Origin: Toxorhynchites rutilus septentrionalis
Taxonomy: Eukaryota > Arthropoda > Insecta > Diptera > Culicidae
Reading direction: 5' to 3'
Assembly: GCF_029784135.1 (NCBI RefSeq)
Contig: NC_073746.1
Span: forward strand, 287,381,348 to 287,445,347
Length of the DNA stretch: 64,000 nucleotides
Under the pieces are notes generated by a model. It was not told the DNA's origin. It saw nothing but the letters and a program-made list of their open reading frames with translations, and made no database searches. Of this stretch, positions 21,522-34,000 are shown one piece after another. The position numbers and the translations under genes were made by a program. How positions within the stretch are numbered: the stretch's first letter is position 1; each line of letters starts with the position of its first letter.

Positions 21522-22943
21522 AAGGGTGTCTCACATCAGTTGCATCACGGAAAAACGCTGTAGAAAATTACCTAGTTGACCGATCATTTTAATTTCAGAC
21601 AGTAAAATATAACCCATTAGTAAGCTTTTGGCATATTTATTTCATTAAACTTCAATAACATGACTGTATGCTCGCACCTTACGCTTAACTCCACTCATAA
21701 GGTTCTGTACAACATCTGGCAGCAACTTCTTCTGTACCCACTTTTTCTTCAAGTCTTCCTCAGATTTGACCTCCTTGGGATGCTCCCGTAATGCCTACTT
21801 CATAATAGCCCAGTATTTTTCGATGGGCCTTAGGTCCGGTGCGTTGGGGGCTTCATGTCCTTGGATACGAAAATGACCCCGTTGGCTTTGTACCGCTCAT
21901 GGACATCCTTTGAATAGTGGCATGAAGCAAGATCCGGCCAAAAGATCGTAGAGCCCTCATGTTGCTTCAACAGAGGGAGCAGACGCTTTTGTAGACACTT
22001 CTTTAGGTAGATCCGTCCGTTAACAGTCCCGGTTGTCACGAAAGGCGCACTACGTTTGCCACATGAGCAGATCGCTGGCCAAATCATGTATTTCTTTGCA
22101 AACTTTGAGAGTTTCTGCTTTCTTACTTCCACCGGAACATCAAACTTGTGCTAGACAGTGAAGAACAGTATCCCCGGAAGTCCGCCTTGATGTAAGTCTC
22201 ATCATCCATGATGAGACAATGAGGCTTCGTCAGCATATGGGTGTACAGCACTTTATATATAGGCAGTCCCTCCTGGTCCTTGGCTCTTTAAACGGAAGAC
22301 ATGAACAGGTTGAAGTTTCGTAGTAACGTAGTAACGCTTAATCACACGACTCACCGTTGACTGCTCGATTCCGAATTGTTTTCCGATGTCCCGATAAGAG
22401 AGTTGAGGATTTTCCAGGTGCTTGCGCAAAGTCAATTTTTCTAAAAACTGACATCGTTAAAAATACAATGTAAACCAGAGATTCTCAAAGTGGCCATATT
22501 GACCCCTTGGGGTCGATATCGGTTTCCTTGGGGTCGTCATAAACGAAAACTGTTTTTGGGGGTTGAAAAAGTCTAAAAATCAACATCTAGAATGGCTAAT
22601 ATTTTAATAGAAAGTTCTATTGTTGAGATTTAATGAATATTAACTACACGTAATTTTATGTGTATTTATTGATGAGAAATTAATGTCAAGTTTACTCACT
22701 AAACTAGTTCACTTTGAATTGGTTAGTATTTTGATAAAGATAAAATTTTAAAGAAAATGTAGTTAAAGGGGTCGATGGTAAGGATTAGATCTGGAAAAGG
22801 GGTTCTCCTCGCCAAAATAGTTTGAGAATCCCTGGTGTAAACAATACACTTTAAACAATTTCTACCCAAATTTTCAAGAGAAAATAACCAATGAGTAAGC
22901 GTTTGAGCGTTTTTTTCCCTGATGTAATTTGACATAGGCCTAT
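21522..22943 (-). pseudogene. D,D37E-type Tc1/mariner transposon relic with nested MITE
   Basis: One end (21522) reads AAGGGTGTCTCACATCAGTTG, then CATCACGGAAAAACGCTG, next to TA, closely matching the terminal repeat of the intact element at 40004. A degenerate opposite end lies near 22905-22943 (GCGTTTTTTTCCCTGATG). Minus-strand frames give an N-terminal HTH (LSYRDIGKQFGIEQSTVSRV at 22253-22435) and a catalytic block (WPDLASCHYSKDV at 21830-22132), related to but diverged from the 40156 protein. Frames are broken and the region between them is lost. A hAT-like MITE occupies 22476-22834. Confidence 0.8.
22476..22834. mobile_element. hAT-like MITE nested in the D,D37E relic
   Basis: The left end is CAGAGATTCTCAAA and the inverted right end CAGGGATTCTCAAA, both of the CAGNG type expected of hAT elements. 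Flanking 8-mers ATGTAAAC (22468-22475) and GTGTAAAC (22835-22842) agree at 7 of 8, fitting an 8-bp hAT target duplication. At 359 bp with no frame, it is non-autonomous. GGGGTCGAT occurs near both ends. Confidence 0.78.
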
Positions 22944-23154
22944 TTGGGTGGTTCGGTTTTACAACAAATGGCGTATCTTGGTTGTTATTCCAGTGAATCA
23001 ATTTTTCAGACATTCGTTGGAGAGCTATTGTCATTGCGTGTCTTTTTCAGTATATGTCAAAAAGTTGAAGCGTAAACTATAAGTTTTTTTCCACTTCGAA
23101 TATGTCGAATTTCGTACCAACGAAAGTGTTTTTGCGGGGAGTGTTACTTTGTAA

Positions 23155-23222
23155 GTTGTGGCTAGCTCAGTGGTACTGGTTTGTATAATTACCTCAGGTT
23201 CGGCTCTTACCTAGGAACGAAG
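23155..23222 (+). other. tRNA-like segment, possible SINE head
   Basis: TAGCTCAGTGG fits a box A and GGTTCGGCTC is one base off a box B consensus, spaced as in a tRNA. I could not fold a full cloverleaf by eye and no second copy is visible here, so it is more likely a decayed tRNA-derived repeat than a functional tRNA. Confidence 0.3.
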
Positions 23223-23839
23223 TGGACTCACGAATACAACGGAAGCTGTTGGTGATGGATATGATAAGAATATGATCGTAATAAGAACAGAATGGTAAGT
23301 ACATTTTTTAAATTTATTATATATTTTTTTCCTTTCTTTTCAGGTTAGTAGGTTAGAAAATCGTTGCGCCCGAACAGGAACAGGTTGAATCCAGGTGAGT
23401 ATGTTGGTTGATAATAGAGATAGGGTTTCTGTGGGTTTTTTTTATTCTACTCACGGTGGCCGCACACGGGGATCGGTCTCATCGGTCCAAGTGACGATGA
23501 GCGGGGGCTAGGCTCGACCAGACCTCACCGCACTGCAACCTCCGAAACGTTCGACCGACTCACCCGTATACGTGTGGAGCAGTGATAACGTTGGGGGCTC
23601 GCTGACCACCGATGTTTTCTCCGAGGTACCTCTTCCGTCGTTTGAATCCAGCAAGGAGGGTGAATGTCGCCCGGCTTGTGCGGTTCCTAGGACGTGCAAC
23701 TCCCTTATTGTCACTCGCACTTCACTCAAAAAGTACAACTTTAATTTTGTCGATTTTTCGGTATAATTTCTTCGACGGTCCGTGAGTTAAGACCGATTCG
23801 AGCCATTCGAATCTTCCTTTACGGCTCGAATCCCTCTTT

Positions 23840-23979
<140 letters not shown>

Positions 23980-24305
23980 ATCCCATCTCTCTATCCCCTT
24001 TCTCTCTCTCTCCTCCTATTAATCTTCTGCTCCTTTTTTTCGTCCTTTAGGACTAAACATTCTTCATAGGTTGTAAGGAATCATTGTTAAACATTGTTAG
24101 TTTTTTTATAAAGATTCTTTTTTTTTGATTTCGCGTGGCAGCATGCAATGCCTTACAGGTAGGTAGGTGATGATGGGATTTGGGCATGTATTAGTAGGGT
24201 GTATAATTATGGAAGGTACACTCACTCTTCGGTCCGTATTACCATATGGTTTATGGTTATATTTCGTTGCGGTTTTTCTAACCGTAACAACTTCATTACT
24301 TTAAT

Positions 24306-25260
24306 ATGAAGAAAACAGCTGCGGAAAGTCATCGAATTTTGGTGGAAGTTTATGTTGACCATGCTCCAAATGAGCGAATGTGTCAGAAGTGGTTTGCACG
24401 GTTTAAAAGTGGTAATTTTTACATGGAAGACGAAGAACGTTCCGGACCGCCAAAAAAGTTTGAAGATGAAGAATTGAAAGCTTTACTCGATAAAGATCCG
24501 TCACAAACGCAACAATAACTTGTAGATACACTTGGAGTAGCTCAGCAAACCATATCAGATCATTTAAAAGCAATGATAATGATCTGAACGATAGGATATT
24601 GAGTGCCATATGAATTGAAGCCACGAGACGTTGAACACCGTTTTTTCACGTGTGAACAACGGCTCCAACGGCATAAAAGAAATGTTTTTTTTTGCATCGA
24701 ATCGTTACTGGCGATGAAAAGTGGGTCCATTACGACAATGCTGAACGTCGGGCATCGAAAGGATACCTCGGCCATGCATCAACATCGACGGCCGCGCAGA
24801 ATATTCACTGCCAGAAGGTTATGCTGTCGATTTGGTGGTACCAGCTGGGTGTGGTGTACTATGAGCTACTAAAATTGATGCGTTTGAGCCGTGCACTGAA
24901 GAAAAAATGGCCACAATACGAGCAAAGACAAGTTATTTTGCAGCACGACAATGCTCGGCCGCATGTCGCGAAACCGATCAAAACATACTTGGAAACGCTG
25001 AAATGGGTGGTCCTATCCCACCTGCCGTATTCTCCAGACATTCCTTCGTCCGATTACTAACTTTATCGATCGATGCAACATGGCCTGGTTGACCAGCATT
25101 TCTCCAATTATGATGAAGTCAAAAATTGGATCGATTCGTGGTTAGCCGACAAACCGCCCGATTATTTTCGGAAAGGGATCCATGAACTGCCAGAATGATG
25201 GGAAAAAGTTGTGACTAGCGATGGGCAATACTTTGAATATAAAATTTGTAACCATTTTTG
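24306..25260 (+). pseudogene. Mos1-like (mauritiana-type) mariner relic
   Basis: The N-terminal piece (24306-24518) starts KKTAAESHRILVEVY, close to mariners of the Mos1 group; the upstream N-terminus and ATG are lost. A second piece gives WVPYELKPRDVEHRFFTCEQ, then HRIVTGDEKWVHYDN (first catalytic Asp), QHDNARPHVAK (second) and PYSPDIPSSDY (third), followed by an in-frame TAA. The C-terminus (WEKVVTSDGQYFE) is readable after more lesions. Several stops and a frameshift near 24590-24690 make it inactive. A Helitron-like repeat begins 60 bp downstream. Confidence 0.88.
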
Positions 25261-25320
25261 CAGAATAAAGCATTAATTTTGATAAAAACGAAGAAACTTG
25301 CCGGAATTCGTATTATCTAA

Positions 25321-25605
25321 CTAGCTGACTCGGTAAACTTAGTTCCGCCCAAAATGTTCCTTTTTTTTGTTATCAATACCATTAAACATTTACGTTTTCT
25401 TTCTAAGCGAACGTTCATGAGTCCTATCGCAGAACTGTTCATTGATTGATCTTCTATTTGACCCTTACAATTTCCTTTTACTATAAATTTCCTAGTGCTC
25501 GTCATTATAATACCAAATTATTTTCAGACACAATTGTCGTTCAAGATTTTCCAACCACTTGCAAATAACATATTTCTCTCTTACATGGAATACATATTTG
25601 ATACA
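25321..25605 (-). mobile_element. Helitron-like non-autonomous repeat, 3' part
   Basis: The inverted copy starts CTAGCTGACTCGG at the 3' terminus, then the complement of the GGGCGG(G/A)AC family motif and TCAATGAACAGTTCTGCGAT. Same family as 55799-57077; the 5' part is missing. Confidence 0.55.
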
Positions 25606-25637
25606 GAAGTTGAGTGTGTTGAGCGTTGGGTGTGAAA

Positions 25638-25983
25638 ACCGCGTAAAAATCCGCGTAAATTCCAAAATCCGCGTGAAAATAAACCAGGAATTTTTCAAAT
25701 CTATGTAAAAATCTAACAAACAATGAATTATTAGTTTACAATGCAACCCATATTTTAACAATTGATTTTGCATGCTACAATAATGATATCTGCATCTCCT
25801 TTTATTTCTCAACTACTAATCGGTGATACAATACAAACTTATTTCGTGAAAAGTCACATCAATTAGCATATTGAATTATTATGCGATTGATATGCACCAT
25901 GTAAAAAAAACCGCGTAAAAACAAACCGCGTAAATTCCAAAAACCGTGTAAAAAAACCGCGTATAAAAAAACCGCGTAAAAAG
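25638..25983 (+). repeat. Two clusters of CCGCGTAAA-type motifs
   Basis: CCGCGTAAA or a one- or two-base variant occurs three times at 25638-25676 and five times at 25909-25983, with AAATTCCAAAA in both clusters. No gene overlaps. The CG-containing repeats stand out in very AT-rich DNA. Confidence 0.65.
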
Positions 25984-26057
25984 CGACTTCAGAGTATCAC
26001 GGTGTTTTTGATGCAAAAACAACAGTAAATGATGTACAATGAACCTCTGACTGTACA

Positions 26058-26423
26058 TTGGTTTTGATGGAAAACTGTCTGAACCAGACCGTTTTGAAAA
26101 AAAATTTTCCTCAAACCATCAAACTGCCGCCTGCAAAGTTACGAGTTGAAAAATTACATGAAACGTTCCGTAGGTCCTTTCAGTATGCAGAAATTCTATT
26201 CAAGTTGAATTTTTTTTATCAGGAAAGTTCTACTGAAATGGTGAAACCCATGGTATTAGTTTCCACATTTGTTTTTGGACCCGCAACTTTGGAGATGGGA
26301 TTTTTATGGTTTGTGAAAAATTTTCTCAAAAAGGCCTCGTTTAGGAAGCTTACCATCAACACGAATGAACAGTCAGAAGCGCAACAAAATACTTCAGAAT
26401 CATTTACTGCTATGTTACATTAA
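26058..26423 (+). CDS. Unrecognised 121-codon open frame
   Basis: A 121-residue frame with no motif I recognise. The N-terminal half is basic (KLPPAKLRVEKLHETFRRSF). A hydrophobic patch around residues 75-90 (VSTFVFGPATLEMGFLWFV) is followed by a polar tail. It could be a remnant of a transposon protein or a chance frame. No promoter, splice context or relative elsewhere in the window supports it as a gene. Confidence 0.2.
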   Translation: MVLMENCLNQTVLKKNFPQTIKLPPAKLRVEKLHETFRRSFQYAEILFKLNFFYQESSTEMVKPMVLVSTFVFGPATLEMGFLWFVKNFLKKASFRKLTINTNEQSEAQQNTSESFTAMLH

Positions 26424-27935
26424 ATACAATGTGATAACTGGGTAATTTGGCATCAATTCATGAAAACCGGAAAGTCACGACATGGATTGATGAATAAGGG
26501 CTTCAAATTCTGGACTGGTCAGCTTGTTTTCCAGATCAAAACTTTGTCAAGAACTTATGAGGAGTGATCGTATAAATAGTAAAAGCAGCTTCCAGGCAGT
26601 ATGAATGATTTGAAGAGCTCTAACGAGCAGTATTCTCTGCGAAGAAACGAGATACACACTACAAGATGGCGCAGCTTGGTCAATATCAACCCGAATAAGT
26701 TATTTGAATTGATTGAGAACTAAAAATGACCTACGAATTAAAAACTTATTGTAATTTATGTGAAATTGACGTTTATTTTGTGAAGGAGTGAGAGTTTTTC
26801 CATCTGGTTCTATAGTTATAAAACACTGGAATTTTAGTTTTTTTGAATGTCTCGCGCCTGAACACAACAATAAAGTTCAAATGGCCAGTCTTCTAAATGA
26901 CGATAGCTATTATATCCTACACTATATACTTCAATTCAACCGACTTCTTACATATCTCTGGAAAAAAAATGAGTGGCTCTATAGTTGTGAAACGCGGTAT
27001 ATATAGATACGCATAGTAAATTTTTTCGATTTTTTCTTATCATCTCAAATATCTTCCAACGTACTCTATCATTCTAATTTGGGTGAAGACGAACTCACAA
27101 AATATAAAGGCGATGCAGGTCTGATCAGCCGTTCTCCTGCGACGATGAGTTATACGTACTTGAGAAAAACCTTATTTTATATATAAAGATTACAACTTTC
27201 GATGAGGATTATGAAGCCTGAAATATATCGATCAACTCACTTCTATTTTGACGATGAGCTGTGAAGCACTGAAGTACTGAAATAGAAGACAGGATTATTT
27301 TATTCATCTTATTTTTTTTTTTTCAAATATTGTCCGCATACCTAGTTGATTGGAACGTTGGTTAGGTTTTTCAAGCGTCTACACGTTCACTAAAGATGCA
27401 ATCCAAGTGTCTTTTTCTTCGTTTTCCAAAATGCATGGGTCTAGGTTTATTAGAAATCTTGGAATATGAGTGAAATTGATGTACAGATACCGATTTGACT
27501 TGATGGTGTGCCTAATTATGTGACCTATATTATACTTTTCATCGCTCCAAATATATCTTCCTGATACCGAATCATAAAAAGGAATGTATAACACATAATG
27601 GACTTTAACGAATCACCTGTCCTATCACCGTTATTATAGCCTTGAACTCCGCATAATTTCTGCCGATAACAAACAATAATAATGGCACACTCCAGATGTC
27701 GCTCGTTGGTTATCTGGAGATATCCACTGCACACGATGTAATCGATCCGGGGTGTGGATGATGGCAAACTAATCCAGCACATGAAGGCAGGATAAACAAA
27801 CCATTTTCCACGCAATGTTTGCTTTGGTCTAAGAAAAACACCCGTTCGTTTTTGTTTTGGTTCTAATAAACTCGGTGGTCAGTGTGAGTACGCAGCTCAT
27901 AGCCGCCGGGTGGATTCGGTTGAACCTTCCTAACG
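26424..27935. other. Intergenic, no gene seen
   Basis: AT-rich DNA with short frames on both strands and no recognisable domain or repeat shared with the rest of the window. It should hold the promoter of the Gr exon at 27936 if that exon has its own transcription start. Confidence 0.5.
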
Positions 27936-28576
27936 ATGTCGAAAGCCAGCAGCGAGAGGAGTGTTTTCGAAATGTACCAAAGAATAACGATGGTTTTGAG
28001 ATACATGGGTTTACACCCAGCGATTACACACCGCGACAAACGGTTGCAGCGCCGGTACCAGCTGTTAAATATCGGAACCATTTTTTTGGCAGTGGCCTTT
28101 TACGGCTATCTGTTGTTTGGCTATTCGCTGGAGTTGGAGTTCAGCCGTGTAAATTCCGACTCGATTATCATTCAGCGAATGCTGGATTCATTCTATGTGG
28201 CGCGTTACGTGATGGCAATCGCAGTGCCAATTTATGCACATTGCACAGTGGATAAGTCGCATCGTATGCTGCAGCTGTTGGGAGAAGCTAGTGGGACATT
28301 GGACGAGCTGAATTTCACAAAAAGTGCAAAGTGCAACATGGTTGAATCACGAATATACATACTATCTATACATGCAGTGTCGATTTTGGTTCCCCTGGTG
28401 GGTGTACTGATTCTGAGCGTATTCATAGCGCTTAATGAGGATGCAGATGTAATCGGTGTTATTTTTCGAGTTAACAAAGTCGTGTATTCCTGCTGCTATG
28501 TACAACTCTGGCTTCACCCAACACTTCTGCTATCACTGATTCGCTCCCGATACGTGGCCGTAAACCGAATGATTAG
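27936..28576 (+). CDS. Gustatory receptor-type first exon (subfamily C), intact
   Basis: Encodes about 214 residues. The layout is Gr-like: a short polar N-terminus, YQRITMVLRYMGLHP ahead of the first membrane segment (about residues 46-65), then segments at about 85-105, 148-170 and 182-202, and the end RYVAVNRMIR. Phase-2 donor AG|GTAAAA is at 28576/28577, weaker than the others. Sequence similarity to the other six exons is low apart from topology and the NR-x-IR ending. The next Gr exon starts only 243 bp downstream, so a private set of C-terminal exons cannot fit between them. Membrane protein of chemosensory neurons by family; ligand unknown. Confidence 0.78.
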
Positions 28577-28819
28577 GTAAAACAAGTACAACAATTTCCG
28601 TTCATATCAAATTTACTGGGGTTGGTCTCTAAAACTCATAATTGCTCACACCTTAGACAAACAAATGTACGGGTTATTATAGCGCCTTGACGAACACCAC
28701 GAGCAAAAACAAACCGCTCTTTCTGCAATAGACCATTCATGAAATGGCGATTCAGTACGTCCACACGGTCATTCAGTTCGTGCTCCCTTTTCGAACGGTC
28801 GTGCTGCTATAACTCCGGT

Positions 28820-29472
28820 ATGGAAAGTGAATCGAAAACTACATTGAATCCAACGAAGATTCCCGAGAGTCATCGCGCTACTGACTCCAGCCTAGAGTGG
28901 TTGAATTTCCTGTGCAAATTCTTCGGATACGCACCTCTTTTCGACAATCCGGAGAGCTCGAACCGGATTCAACATGCAGCAAATTTTGCCCTTATGATTG
29001 GATTCGTGTTGTTTTACGTGCTACTGTTCCAAGTTTCCTTTCGAGATACAATCAATGAGATGACAGAATCGGTATTGATGGTCATGATCATGAATAGTTT
29101 CATCTCTCATTACGGTAAAACTCTTTTGGTAGCCGTTCTGTTCAGTCAATTGTTACACCGAAAGACCACTGCAATTAACAGCTTGCTGAATCAAGTCGAT
29201 GGTGAATTACAAAAAGCTAGCATTACACAACCGAAGGTGGAACTCAACCGAGCAATGGCGCTCATTATTGGGTTTACCGCCATACTACCAACCCTGATGT
29301 ATGTTATCCTTCTTCTAATACATCGATTCGTAACCACTACACAAATGCCACGCGTCATCGAAATATTGATTTCATTATACATAATGACATCGTATGGGTT
29401 CATGTCGTTGAAAGCGATCCTTTCGGTGATGGCGATTTTTATGAGATTTTGGACAGTGAATCGACTCCTAAG
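28820..29472 (+). CDS. Gustatory receptor-type first exon (subfamily B), intact
   Basis: Encodes about 218 residues. The frame opens at 28739, but the ATG at 28820 (MESESKTTLN) places the N-terminus as in its relatives and is preferred. Pre-membrane block FLCKFFGYAPLF is followed by membrane segments at about residues 52-70, 87-107, 140-165 and 182-205. The exon ends TVNRLLR with phase-2 donor AG|GTAATG at 29472/29473. It aligns with 60363-61045 and the two decayed exons at 41572 and 42544 (KFFG-AP-F, SFRD/SNRD, NRLLR/NQLIR). There is no visible downstream exon before the (TA)n tracts at 30283. Confidence 0.8.
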
Positions 29473-30280
29473 GTAATGATGAATGTTGAGCTTAAATTTA
29501 ATATTGTGTCCGCTCTCTTGTTCGACCTAAATGTTATCGCTTCAAACTAAATTTTAACGTCCATTTGAGATTTTTATACAACTTTCCATAGTCCGACATT
29601 GTCAAACTAGTTGAGAGGTATTGTACACTATGTTTCTTAATCAATATTTTGTTTTAATTTTGTACAGGATGACATACAGTAACAATTTTATAACTTTATT
29701 GTTTTGGTCAGAAGCGAAACATTGGAAAAATCAAAATAAAGGTATTCCAGAACCAGAGACCCAAATGTTAACTTATCTTTCCTTCACAAAAATAGAAGAT
29801 GGTCAGTCCGAAAGCTGATCCAAAACAATTTTTTTTTTTCATGATGACCCTAACGTAACTTAGAAAAAGTGCGCTATATCGGTTATTTCAAAAGAGGTAG
29901 AGAAAAAAACTTTGTTCTACAAAGATGTCTCAAATAACTGAGACTACAACATTGTCGAACTATGTTTACCTCTATCTGTAAGGATAAAAAATTTAAATTT
30001 GTATTTCATCGACAAGTTTGGTCACCCTATTTTTGATAACATAAAAATGAGCGCTATGTCATATGTAACAACTTTATCTAAGACAGTTTTTGTCTAGAGA
30101 ATAACTGTTGAGCTCTAATTGCTAATTTCCACTAAAATACATCTCCTGGACCATTGTGCAAAGTGTCTATGCTGGTATTAATGTAACGTACATTGGTTAC
30201 TGTGATCGTGTATTCATTGCATCTGTCTAGAACACTTGTAAGAGTATAGTTTATTTAAGCAATTTTGTATACTTGAAATA

Positions 30281-30491
<211 letters not shown>

Positions 30492-30918
30492 TACCGATCT
30501 TACCGATGTCCCGATGTGACAACTCCGGATTCTCGAAAGGAGTGCACAGGATTAATTCACGACGCTCTTTTTCGTTCGACGACATTTTTCCAAATTAACG
30601 AAAAATTGACAGTGAAGCATGGCCAACGTGATCTATACACCTCTATCTGTAAGGATAAAAAATTTAAATTTGTTTTTCATCGACAAGTTTGGTCACCCTA
30701 TTTTTGATAACATAAAAATGAGCGCTATGTCATATGTAACAACTTTATCTAAGACAGTTCCACTAAAATTACATTTCCTGGACCATTGTGCAAAGTGTCT
30801 ATGCTGGTATTAATGTAACGTACATTGGTTACTGTGATCGTGTATTCGTTGCATCTGTCTAGAACACTTGTAAGAATATAGTTTATTTAAGTAATTTTGT
30901 ATACTTGAAATATCTATC

Positions 30919-31018
<100 letters not shown>

Positions 31019-31019
31019 G

Positions 31020-34000
31020 ATCTTACCGATGTCCCGATGTGACAACTCCGGATTCTCGAAATGAGTGCACAGGATTAATTCACGACGCTCTTTTTCGTTC
31101 GACGACATTTTTCCAAATTTACGAAAAATTGACAGTGAAGCATGGCCAACGTGATCTATACACTCTTATCTGATTATAAGCGAAAGCTGAAGATATAATT
31201 CCTAAAAATTAAATTTCAGCTTTTTTTCCGTGATGCTATTTGATGTGACACACCCTTTAGTTTTGTTTACATGCAAGCTTCTTGTTTTGAATTTGCTACA
31301 GCTAGGCGCATATTAGGTCGATCAAGTAGGGGAAAATGTATAATGAGCGCCTACCGGACGAAACAACCCACTTGGAGTTCTCGAAAACCAGCGTAGCACA
31401 GACATTCAAAAATTAAGGGTAACTTTGCCAGTTAATGACAGCATATAAAAATATAAAAATATAAAAATAATTTTTTCTCAAACCGGTTTCCGGCTGCGGT
31501 TAAATTTCTTTACATTATCTAACTATTAACTTCATTAAGGTTTTTGTTTGTTATTTGAAACCAATTCAATGACGATAGATGTACATCAACATTGAATTGT
31601 ATTGAGTTCGCATGTCTTAACGTAAAAACTGTAAGAAAAGATTCATTTACTTTGTGATTCGAGTTCACTGGGTTCAAATGGTCACTATGGTATAATGGGT
31701 ACAATGGTCTCTTCTCTATACATTCGCTACACGGCACGAAAAAAATGTTTTAACATGTCACCATATTTGGCTTAGAGACAAAGGGCGCTATATTTTTATA
31801 TTTTTTTTTTTGAAAGCTGAGATTTTTTACACTTTGAAATATCATAGTCTGAAGTATGAAGAACTTATCATCCTCAACTGTACAAGCTGAGATTATTCAA
31901 TTATAGGGGGAAGAGACGTAACCGAAGGGAAAAGTTACAAAACACTTCGTGTAGCACTGGCCATTGGAAGCAATATCTCAGATTACAGGGAATTTTTGTG
32001 ATGGATGTCTGTCTGTTATTCTGTCTTTCTGTCTTCCTGTCTTTCCGATTCTTATGGACTTGAACCGATTGGCACGAAAATTGGTATGTAGGGGTTTTAG
32101 GGGGCGGGGAAGGTTCTTATGATAGTTCGAGACCCCACCCCCTTTCTAAGGGCATACAAATGAAACACAAATTTCAGCATAACTCAAGAATAAATCAAGC
32201 CAATCGAGCCAAATTTGGCATGTGAAAGTTTCAGGAAGCAATAAATGTTTCTATGGTAATCAGACACTCCTCCCCCGCTCTAAGGGGGGGCTGCCATACT
32301 AATTAAAGATAAATTTCTGCATAACTCAAGAACTAATCAAGCAACGGCAAGTGGAGGTTTTAGGGGACAAAAAACGTATCTATAGTGGTAAAACACTCCT
32401 CCCCCCTCTCTGAGGGTGGGCTGCCATACAAACCAAACACACATTTCTGCTTAAATCGAAAACTAATCAAGTCAATAGAACCAAATTTGGCATATGGAGG
32501 TTTTAGGGAGAAATAAGTGTATCTATGGTGGTTCGACAAAAGTTCCACAAGGTAACGTTAACGCCATTCAAGAAGAAGAAAATGGTGGTTCCACATACTT
32601 ACCCTCTCTCTAAGGGGAAGGGGGCTTCCATACAAATGAAACATAAACTTCTGCATAACCCGAGAACTCATCAAGCAAATGGAGGTGTGAGGGTTTTTGT
32701 GTACGAGAAATGTTTCTATGATGGTATGATACCCCTTCCTTCTCTAGAATGGAGTGGGGGTTCCATAAAAATATTACACATATTTCAACCAAACATATTC
32801 CAACCAAACAAATTTTCAATTGTCAAATTTTCGGAAAAATCTGAAGGAAAATGGGAAAATTCGGAAAATTCTATTCTTATATGTTCTTCAATTACATAGT
32901 GACAAGCGTTGTAAATCCATTTGATGTTTGCGCTAACGAAATTGCTCTTTGTTTGAAGATGGAAATGGATTTTAATGTGATGAAGCGCACTCCTGTATCT
33001 TCTTCTATCTATATAAATAAAAATGGATCGCCGAATGTGTTGATAACAGTAAAACTCGAGAAAGGAATTGTCCGATTCAGGACTGTCTTGATTCTATCAC
33101 ATTTTCTGTATCAAAAATTTATTCCATGTAACAGAGAAATATGTTATTTGCGAGTGGTTGAAAAATCTTCGAGAATTTTGTCTGTAAATAATCTGATATT
33201 ATAATGAAGAATTTTAGTAGAAGTAAAAGAAAATGTATTGTAAAAGGTAATTTTAAAGGGTAGATTAGATGATCAATCAATGAACAGTTCTGCGATTGGA
33301 CCCATGAAGGTAAGAAAACGTGAATGTGATAACGAAAAATAATTTTTGGGCGGGACGAAGTATGCCGGGTCAGCTAGTAATAAAATAAAGACAGCATAAA
33401 TCGAACGACTCCATTCTCGAGTTTTGCGCTTGCCAACATATTGGCAATCTATTTTTGTTTATATAGACATCAAACAGCAAATGAACTAACAACACTTATT
33501 ACGATGTAATTGTAGAATATATGGGAATCCAATTTTCTAAATTTTCCTATTTTCCTTCGGATTTCGCGCCAACTCGTCTGTGGGATTGGCCTGACCCACT
33601 CAGAACTTAATGAAACTTTCTGGGCGTGAAAACCTTACCTAATTTAGCAACTTGGCATACTTAGTTTTCCGAAAATTTATCTAGACTAACATATGGAAAG
33701 GGGTTTTATTTCTGATCATTTTTGACGTAGGACTACGTCTTTCATTTCTGTTCAAAGTTTCGAAAGCAAGAGAGTGACACTGGACTGCAAGGTTTTGAAC
33801 GGTCATACCTCTTTACCGGCTGAATGGAGTGGTATAATAATCACTTCATCCGAAAAATAAAATGTCAACGAGTTATAGGATTGTCACTTATTGGTCCAAA
33901 AAATCGTTTCAATAGCTTAAAAATAGCTTTGAAAGCAAGCTATTAAAGTCATAACAATCTAGCTCATTGACGATAATTGGTGATCGCAATGTCTTCCCGA

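Noticed and set aside
29646..29818. Possible second Gr exon after acceptor TTTTGTACAG
   Set aside because: The phase would fit the 29472 donor, but the 49-residue reading is hydrophilic, lacks membrane segments and the Gr C-terminal pattern, and ends at once in TGA.
32525..32899. Conserved 124-codon protein present in both palindrome arms
   Set aside because: Identity between arms comes from recent duplication; the frame crosses Helitron-like repeat units and shows no domain.
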